Below are positions 59,155 through 64,000 of a DNA stretch of 64,000 nucleotides, in pieces. The notes beneath the pieces are model-generated. The model was given only the letters and a program-made list of their open reading frames with translations, had not been told where the DNA came from and made no database searches. The DNA is from LMUY01 sp965199165 (GTDB lineage Bacteria; Pseudomonadota; Alphaproteobacteria; Acetobacterales; Acetobacteraceae). The number at the start of each line of letters is the position of its first letter. Within the stretch, counting starts at the first letter, position 1. The stretch lies in the NCBI GenBank assembly GCA_965199165.1, contig OZ240681.1, forward strand, positions 2,356,001 through 2,420,000. The letters run 5' to 3'. Both the position numbers and the translations under genes were made by a program.

Positions 59155-59993
59155 GCGGGGACGGCCGGGCGTATGCCGACCGGTCGCGCCAGGCTGCCGT
59201 GTCGATACAAGGTGTCGGCCTCCTCCTGCTGCTCCGCGAGGATCGCCGGCCCTGCCGGCACGATCGTCCAGTCGCGGGACGCGACGACCTGGCGCCAGGC
59301 GGCGACGTCCGCCTCGGCCGCGTCGGTTTCGGCGAGCACGCGGGCGGCGCGCAGCGGGTCGGCGGCGATCGTGCCGCCCAGCCGTTCCAAACAGGCGACG
59401 AAGGCCTGCGTCTGCCCGTCCGTCAGTCCGCGGTCGCGGAGTGTCCAGAACACGGACCGGTTGGGGATCGTGTCGCCGCAGCGTGCCAGCAGGCGCACGC
59501 GGCCGGCGGCGATGGATTGATCCAGCAGCGGCGCCATCGCCACCCAGCCACCGACCTCGCCCGCCTCCAGCGCCCGCAGCGAGGCGGCTGGCGACAATTC
59601 CACCCGGCGCACGTCACCGAGCCGCAAACCCACCTGCTCGAGCGCCCGCGCCAGGAGATAGGTGTGGAACGAGCCGTCCAACAACGCCACCCGCGCGCCT
59701 TGCAGGTCCGCGATCGTGGTCGCGGCGGAGGCCGGGGGCACGACGAGCCCGCCATTGGCCGGCCGCGGCGCGGATGCCGCCAGGTAGGTGACGCCCAGGC
59801 CAGCGGCTTGGGCCAGGATCGGCGGGGTGGAGCCGGTGCCGCATACGTCGATGCGCCCCTCAGCCAGGAGCTTGGCGCTGTCGCGCCCCTCCGCGTACGG
59901 GACCAGAGCTGCATCCAGTTCGTCGAACGCGCCGAACGGCTCGGCCATGGAGAGATGGAGGTTGTTTGGGTGGATGCCGACACGCAACGTCAC
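59151..59993 (-). CDS. SsuA/NMT1-like substrate-binding protein without signal peptide
   Basis: A 280-residue periplasmic-binding-fold protein of the NMT1/SsuA (nitrate/sulfonate/taurine) type: LRVGIHPNNLHLSM at the start, GRIDVCGTGSTPPILAQAAGLGVTYLAAS, LQGARVALLDGSFHTYLLARALEQVGL. The protein begins directly with the first strand and has no signal peptide, although GGGAGGGG stands well placed before the GTG at 59993. It may therefore act in the cytoplasm as a sensor or enzyme partner, or the upstream signal has been lost. It is the first gene of the LLM-NIPSNAP-Liv unit. Confidence 0.87.
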   Translation of the reverse strand: MTLRVGIHPNNLHLSMAEPFGAFDELDAALVPYAEGRDSAKLLAEGRIDVCGTGSTPPILAQAAGLGVTYLAASAPRPANGGLVVPPASAATTIADLQGARVALLDGSFHTYLLARALEQVGLRLGDVRRVELSPAASLRALEAGEVGGWVAMAPLLDQSIAAGRVRLLARCGDTIPNRSVFWTLRDRGLTDGQTQAFVACLERLGGTIAADPLRAARVLAETDAAEADVAAWRQVVASRDWTIVPAGPAILAEQQEEADTLYRHGSLARPVGIRPAVPA

Positions 59994-60042
59994 GACGAAC
60001 CCCTCCCTGCCTCGGCCCTCAACCTCCCTACGTTATGACCCG

Positions 60043-60071
60043 GACCGAAACAACTGCGCCGTCAGGCGCAG
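60043..60071 (-). terminator. Rho-independent terminator
   Basis: On the reverse strand CTGCGCC-TGAC-GGCGCAG forms a perfect 7-bp stem with a four-base loop and is followed by TTGTTTC. It lies about 60 bases beyond the stop of the 42-residue membrane protein gene and before the SsuA/NMT1-like gene, so it should separate the two leftward transcripts. Confidence 0.7.
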
Positions 60072-60133
60072 ATCACCGCCGGGCGGCGCGCAAGCGCAGC
60101 TCCGGCTCGCCACCGCGGCTTGCGAACAGACAC

Positions 60134-60262
60134 TCAGCCGCCGAACCACTTGTCGTTGCGGGTGCGCCACATGCGCTGGAAGTCCCCCCAGAAATACCAG
60201 CACCCGACGCCACCCCACAGGACCACCGCGGCCAGCCCGAGCAGCCAATTCGCCAGCGTCAT
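60134..60262 (-). CDS. 42-residue single-span membrane protein
   Basis: A small frame that starts four bases after the 2OG-oxygenase stop. The peptide begins MTLANWLLGLAAVVLWGGVG, a convincing membrane helix (about 3-24), and continues CWYFWGDFQRMWRTRNDKWFGG, an aromatic and basic tail. The length, topology and close spacing support a real gene co-transcribed with the oxygenase; a terminator follows downstream. I know of no family name. Its function, possibly anchoring or aiding the oxygenase, is speculative. Confidence 0.65.
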   Translation of the reverse strand: MTLANWLLGLAAVVLWGGVGCWYFWGDFQRMWRTRNDKWFGG

Positions 60263-60266
60263 CGCG

Positions 60267-60914
60267 TCACGTGCCGAAGCGCTTCATGAAGGCGGAGAGG
60301 CGGTGGCGGCGCAGTTCGCTGCGGGCGCGGCCGTCATTGGTCATGTAGTTCAGCTGGATCGCATGCCGCTGGCCGACGAAGGTGCGGTGGCCATGCCAAG
60401 TGGTCGGGCCGTTCGGGAACACCAGCAGCGTGCCGTTCACGGGCGGCACCTCGACGGCGTAATCCTCCAGGTCGGTCGGGCTGCGCAGCAGGCGCAGGCA
60501 GCCCTCCTGCTTCGCCCAGGCGTCCGTCTGCGGGTTGAGGTAGAGCAGGACCGTCACACGCTTGGCCGTCGAATCGGTGTGGATGCGACCGTCCTTCTCC
60601 CGCGTGCGTCCGCGCATCGTCAGCATGACGGGGGCGTCGTGCAGGTCGAGGCCGAACTTCTCGGCGACCGCGTCGCGGAACTCTGCGCCTTCCATCTGCC
60701 GCACGAGCGAGGCGGCCGCCGGGCCGAGCCGGAGAGCGCTGGGCGGGTAGGAGCCGCCATTGGCCATGGCAGGCAGATCACACTGGATTTGCTGCAGGAA
60801 GCCCGGCGGGACGAAATTCGGAACCACCACATGGGCGAAGGGGTCGCGCGCTACGGCTGCTGCTCGGAATGCAGCGTAGTCGAGCGAAGCCTCGGTCAGC
60901 GGCATGGCGTCCAT
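60267..60914 (-). CDS. 2-oxoglutarate/Fe(II)-dependent oxygenase
   Basis: A 215-residue member of the 2OG-Fe(II) dioxygenase superfamily. The facial triad is H112 and D114 in RIHTDS and H174 in TTWHGH, with the 2OG-binding arginine R183 in GQRHAIQLNY. The segment MLTMRGRTREKDGRIH just before the HxD and the LLVFPNGPTTWHG fold match the prolyl-hydroxylase-like (2OG-FeII_Oxy_3) group often found in bacterial surface-polysaccharide or small-molecule pathways. The substrate is unknown. A start at the second ATG (codon 4) is possible. It precedes the 42-residue membrane protein gene. Confidence 0.88.
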   Translation of the reverse strand: MDAMPLTEASLDYAAFRAAAVARDPFAHVVVPNFVPPGFLQQIQCDLPAMANGGSYPPSALRLGPAAASLVRQMEGAEFRDAVAEKFGLDLHDAPVMLTMRGRTREKDGRIHTDSTAKRVTVLLYLNPQTDAWAKQEGCLRLLRSPTDLEDYAVEVPPVNGTLLVFPNGPTTWHGHRTFVGQRHAIQLNYMTNDGRARSELRRHRLSAFMKRFGT

Positions 60915-60967
60915 GCCGCCTTGTCTAGATCGGCAGGCCAGGTCGCTTCAAGCGCGAGGATCGACGG

Positions 60968-61186
60968 TCAGGTGCGCTGTGCGTGCGCCGGGCGAACGAC
61001 GGTGGTGGTGGAAAGGAACTGCGCGCACTGCAAGCGCCCGGTGCAGCAATCGGCCGGGTTGGCCACGACGGCGGCGACACGGGACATGCCGTCGCCGACG
61101 GCGATGCAGCTCTGGCCCGGCGCAGGTGAAGCCCCAGCCGAGACGGCCGCGAGGGCGAAGATGGCGGCAACAAGGGTCAAACGCAT
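60968..61186 (-). CDS. small secreted cysteine-containing protein
   Basis: A 72-residue protein with a signal peptide (MRLTLVAAIFALAAVSAGAS) and a mature part containing four cysteines in the pattern C-x17-18-C-C-x5-C (SCIAVGDGMSRVAAVVANPADCC, LQCAQFLS). It ends TTTVVRPAHAQRT. AGAGG precedes the ATG. Two disulfides or a metal site are possible. No known domain is recognised, but the tight pattern and good start suggest a conserved small periplasmic protein. It stands alone, divergent from zapE. Confidence 0.7.
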   Translation of the reverse strand: MRLTLVAAIFALAAVSAGASPAPGQSCIAVGDGMSRVAAVVANPADCCTGRLQCAQFLSTTTVVRPAHAQRT

Positions 61187-61303
61187 AGCTTAGTACCTCT
61201 GGCTGGGAGCCTACACGAACAACAATGCCTAAGTCCCTCGAAAGGTTGATGTCCTCGCGATTGATTGAACTCGGCCTGCGGCCGGGTTAATCGCGCTCCC
61301 ACC

Positions 61304-62449
61304 ATGGACGCCATCTCACCCTCTGCCGGGCCGTTGCCGGCCTACCGCAGCCGGCTCGCCAGCGGCGCCTTGACCACCGATCCAGCCCAGGCTGTGGCCG
61401 CGGAGCGGCTGCAGGACCTCTGGGCCAAGCTACGGAACTACGATCCGCCGCCGCAGCCGGACCGCAGCGGCTTCATCAGCCGCCTGCGCCGGCGCCGTGC
61501 CGTGGACGAGGCGCCGTCCTGGCTGAACGGCCTCTACCTCGTGGGCGAGGTGGGCCGCGGCAAGTCGATGCTGATGGACCTGTTCTTTGCCGAGGCCCAG
61601 GTGGCGCGCAAGAGGCGGACCCACTTCCATTCGTTCATGCAGGACGTGCATGCGCGCGTGTTCGCCTGGAAGCAGGCCAACCCCGGCGGCGCCGATCCGG
61701 TCCCGCCGCTGGCGGACGATATCGCCCGCGGTGCCGCACTGCTGTGCTTCGACGAATTCCAGGTCAACGACATCGCCGACGCCATGATCCTCGGGCGGCT
61801 GTTCGCGGCATTGTTCGCGCGTGCGGTGGTGGTGGTCGCGACCTCCAACACCCTCCCGGACGACCTGTTCCGCGGCAAGCCGGGGCGCGATGCGTTCTTG
61901 CCGTTCATCGGCTTGATCAAGTCGCATCTCGACGTGCTGGTGCTGGATGGCGGCCGCGACTTCCGGCGGCAGCGCTTGCAGGGCATGCCGACCTGGCACG
62001 TCCCGGCCGACAGCCGGGCGGACGCGGCGTTGGACCGTGCCTTCGCTGCGCTGGCGAACGGCGCCACGCCGAAGGCGCAGCGGCTGACGGTGCTGGGGCG
62101 GACGTTGCGGGTCCCGTTGGCGGCGGACGGTGTGGCGCGGTTCGACTTCGCGGCGCTGTGCGGCCAGCCATTGGGGCCGGGCGACTACTTGGCGCTCGCG
62201 ACCCACTTCCCGGCGCTGGTGGTCGACGCCATCCCGCGCCTGGGGCCGGAGAACTATGACCAGGCGCGGCGGTTCATCACCCTGGTGGATGCCTTGTATG
62301 AGCACCGGGTGAAGCTGGTCGCCTCCGCCGACGCGATGCCGGACCAGCTGTATGAACGGGGCGAGGGCGCCAAGGCCTTCGAACGCACGGCCTCCCGCCT
62401 GGAGGAGATGCAGTCCGAAGGTTGGATCGCACTGCCCCATCTGACCTGA
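61304..62449 (+). CDS. zapE: cell division protein ZapE (AFG1-like ATPase)
   Basis: AAA-type P-loop ATPase of 381 residues, peripheral at the membrane or Z-ring; in E. coli ZapE affects Z-ring constriction, and mitochondrial AFG1/LACE1 helps quality control of respiratory complexes. Walker A is GEVGRGKS (81-88) and Walker B LLCFDEFQVNDIADAM, which is the family hallmark; also THFHSFMQDVHARV and VATSNTLPDDLFR. The ATG at 61304 starts just ahead of the conserved PLPAYRSRLASGAL. zapE followed by mdh and sucCD is the common alphaproteobacterial order. Confidence 0.94.
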   Translation: MDAISPSAGPLPAYRSRLASGALTTDPAQAVAAERLQDLWAKLRNYDPPPQPDRSGFISRLRRRRAVDEAPSWLNGLYLVGEVGRGKSMLMDLFFAEAQVARKRRTHFHSFMQDVHARVFAWKQANPGGADPVPPLADDIARGAALLCFDEFQVNDIADAMILGRLFAALFARAVVVVATSNTLPDDLFRGKPGRDAFLPFIGLIKSHLDVLVLDGGRDFRRQRLQGMPTWHVPADSRADAALDRAFAALANGATPKAQRLTVLGRTLRVPLAADGVARFDFAALCGQPLGPGDYLALATHFPALVVDAIPRLGPENYDQARRFITLVDALYEHRVKLVASADAMPDQLYERGEGAKAFERTASRLEEMQSEGWIALPHLT

Positions 62450-62553
62450 TGGCGCGGCTTGCCCCTCCGGGATGGATGGGGTAGGCACGGCTGCCTTCCG
62501 GACGGCCGGCCGCCCTGGCGGGTGGTCCAACGTGCTCTCCCGGAAGGATGCCC

Positions 62554-63507
62554 ATGGCTCGGAACAAGATCGCGCTGATCGGCGCTGGCAACATCGGCGG
62601 CACGCTGGCCCACCTCGTCGGGCTGAAGGAATTGGGCGACGTGGCCCTGTTCGACGTGTTCGGCGGCGTGGCGGCCGGCAAGGCGCTGGACATCATGCAG
62701 TCCGCCCCGGTCGACGGCTTCGACAGCCACATGGTCGGCAGCAGCGACTACAGCGCCATCGCCGGGTCGGACGTAGTGATCGTCACCGCCGGTTTCCCGC
62801 GGCAGCCCGGCATGTCCCGCGACGACCTGGTGGCGAAGAACGCGGGCGTGATCGCCCAGGTGGCGGAGGGGATCAAGGCCCACTGCCCGGACGCTTTCGT
62901 GATCGTCATCACCAACCCGCTGGACGCCATGGTCTGGGTGATGCAGCAGAAATCCGGCCTGCCTGCCAACAAGGTGGTGGGCATGGCGGGCGTGCTCGAC
63001 AGCTCCCGCTTCCGCCTGTTCCTGGCCCACGAGTTCGACGTCTCGGTCGAGGACGTCACCGCCTTCGTGCTGGGCGGCCACGGCGACACCATGGTGCCGC
63101 TGATCCGCTATTCCACGGTGGCGGGCATCCCGGTGCCGGACCTGGTGAAGATGGGCTGGACCACGCAGGACAAGATCGACGCGATCGTGGCGCGCACGGC
63201 CAATGGCGGCGGCGAGATCGTCAAGCTGCTGGAGAAGGGCAGCGCCTTCTACGCGCCGGCCGCCTCGGCCATCGCCATGGCGGAAAGCTACCTGAAGGAC
63301 AAGAAGCGCGTGCTGCCGTGCGCCGCGATGCTGACGGGCCAGTATGGGGTGAGCGACCTCTACGTGGGCGTTCCCGTGGTGATCGGCGCCGGCGGGGTGG
63401 AGCGGATCGTGGAGATCGCCCTGGATGCCGCCGAGCAGGCCGCCTTCGAGAAGAGCTGCGCTGCGGTGCGCGAACTGATCGACGCGTCGCAGAAGCTCGT
63501 GGGCTGA
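62554..63507 (+). CDS. mdh: malate dehydrogenase
   Basis: TCA-cycle enzyme oxidising malate to oxaloacetate with NAD, cytoplasmic, 317 residues, LDH-like type. The cofactor motif GAGNIGGTLAHL (about 9-20), the substrate loop with arginines in AGFPRQPGMSRDDL, NPLDAMVW and the catalytic histidine in GGHGDTMVPL are all visible. The ATG at 62554 is chosen since GGAAGG stands six bases upstream; the ATG at 62548 abuts that site. The gene leads to sucC after four bases, as part of a TCA-cycle operon. Confidence 0.97.
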   Translation: MARNKIALIGAGNIGGTLAHLVGLKELGDVALFDVFGGVAAGKALDIMQSAPVDGFDSHMVGSSDYSAIAGSDVVIVTAGFPRQPGMSRDDLVAKNAGVIAQVAEGIKAHCPDAFVIVITNPLDAMVWVMQQKSGLPANKVVGMAGVLDSSRFRLFLAHEFDVSVEDVTAFVLGGHGDTMVPLIRYSTVAGIPVPDLVKMGWTTQDKIDAIVARTANGGGEIVKLLEKGSAFYAPAASAIAMAESYLKDKKRVLPCAAMLTGQYGVSDLYVGVPVVIGAGGVERIVEIALDAAEQAAFEKSCAAVRELIDASQKLVG

Positions 63508-63511
63508 TCCC

Positions 63512-64000
63512 ATGAACATCCATGAATATCAGGGCAAGGAACTGCTCAAGGGCTATGGCGTGGCCGTGCTGGAGGGCCACGTCGCCTGGACGCCGGAGGA
63601 GGCAGAGGCCGCCGCCGCCAAGCTGCCCGGCCCGGTCTACGTGGTGAAGAGCCAGATCCATGCCGGTGGCCGCGGCGCCGGCAAGTTCGAGGGCGCGCCG
63701 GAAGGCAAGGGCGGCGTCCGGCTGGCGAAATCCCCGGCGGAGGCGAAGGAGTCGGCCGCGGCGATGCTGGGCCACACGCTGATCACCAAGCAGACCGGCC
63801 CGGCCGGCCGCAAGGTGCGCCGCGTCTACGTGGAGGCCGGCTGCGACATCAAGCGGGAGCTATACCTCTCCCTGCTGGTGGACCGCGCCACCTCCCGCAT
63901 CACCGTCATGGCGTCCACGGAGGGCGGCATGGAGATCGAGGAGGTCGCTGAGCACCACCCGGAGAAGATCCTGCGCGTCGCGATCGACCCGGCCTCCGGC
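63512..64000 (+). CDS. sucC: succinyl-CoA synthetase beta subunit (partial)
   Basis: ADP-forming succinyl-CoA ligase beta chain, first 163 residues; the rest (normally ~390) lies beyond the window. The start MNIHEYQGKELLKGYGV is diagnostic, followed by the ATP-grasp parts VVKSQIHAGGRGAGKFEG, MLGHTLITKQTGPAG and the EAGCDIKRELYLSLLVDR segment. It begins four bases after the mdh stop, so mdh-sucC are co-transcribed; sucD is expected next. Confidence 0.97.
   Translation, partial: MNIHEYQGKELLKGYGVAVLEGHVAWTPEEAEAAAAKLPGPVYVVKSQIHAGGRGAGKFEGAPEGKGGVRLAKSPAEAKESAAAMLGHTLITKQTGPAGRKVRRVYVEAGCDIKRELYLSLLVDRATSRITVMASTEGGMEIEEVAEHHPEKILRVAIDPASG

Noticed and set aside
1..64000. tRNA, rRNA, CRISPR arrays, prophage and insertion sequences
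   Set aside because: Both strands were read for cloverleaf elements, regularly spaced repeats, integrases and transposases; none was recognised. A computed scan (tRNAscan-type, CRISPR finder, IS database) would be decisive and was not available.

Overview
The window is chromosomal DNA of very high GC content (roughly 70% by eye) with dense gene packing, frequent ATGA/GTGA/TGATG stop-start overlaps and many GTG or TTG starts. The gene set (system I cytochrome c maturation, SDHAF4-like DUF1674 protein, SMC, PqiABC, EnvC-CtpA-divergent polysaccharide deacetylase-RppH, ZapE-Mdh-SucC, several Liv-type and LLM genes) fits an aerobic alphaproteobacterium. I infer Rhodospirillales/Acetobacteraceae (Roseomonas- or Rhodopila-like), but no rRNA gene is present to prove it. 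No tRNA, rRNA, CRISPR array, prophage or intact insertion sequence was seen. No gene-free stretch exceeds 300 bases.

Layout. 1-8.9 kb: the 3' part of glycogen phosphorylase, then a leftward block of smc with a DsbA-like oxidoreductase, an entericidin-like lipoprotein, acetyl-CoA synthetase coupled to a zeta-class GST, and an EVE-domain protein preceded by what looks like a YciI stub. 8.9-14.2 kb: rightward cytochrome c maturation operon ccmC-E-F-G-H-I, lacking a recognisable ccmD, ending with a DUF1674 protein. 14.3-19.8 kb: leftward GNAT, folD and yggT, rightward crcB, two MFS transporters and a DUF4142 lipoprotein. 19.9-25.4 kb: pqiABC, then a leftward DedA/ATP-grasp pair. 25.5-28.7 kb: an ACAD10/11-type acyl-CoA dehydrogenase, an SDR and an APH-like kinase, resembling the 4-hydroxyacyl-CoA (levulinate) pathway. 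28.7-32.5 kb: a small island (AraC regulator, MFS, quinone-type oxidoreductase, DUF1330) bounded by a perfect 52-bp direct repeat ending exactly at the stop codons of araC and moxR. 32.5-38.7 kb: leftward moxR and a cell-envelope block (2-hydroxyacid dehydrogenase, envC, ctpA, divergent deacetylase, rppH). 38.8-48.4 kb: a triad-less S1C/PDZ protein with an aldehyde dehydrogenase, a CaiB/BaiF CoA-transferase, a dipeptide-type binding protein, an orphan MazE-like antitoxin, a CoxE-type VWA protein, a Na+/H+ antiporter and a NIPSNAP protein. 48.5-53.0 kb: AsmA, cytochrome P450 and a coupled LpxL-type acyltransferase. 53.0-60.0 kb: one leftward transcription unit that joins a signal-less SsuA/NMT1-like protein, an LLM flavin monooxygenase and a NIPSNAP protein to a complete branched-chain-type ABC importer with fused LivM-LivG. 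60.1-64 kb: 2OG-Fe(II) oxygenase with a 42-aa membrane protein, a small secreted protein, zapE, mdh and the start of sucC.

A family of paired GC-rich palindromes (built on CCCTCTCC / GGGAGAGGG with CCCTCACCC / GGGTGAGGG) occurs at five intergenic sites, two of them inside operons (ccmE-ccmF and livK-livH), where it could adjust relative expression. The most interesting points are the repeat-bounded island at the moxR 3' end, the LLM/NIPSNAP/Liv unit, the ACAD10/11-type cluster, the P450-acyltransferase pair and several degenerate or orphaned parts (YciI stub, missing ccmD, protease without triad, MazE without toxin, moxR away from its VWA partner).
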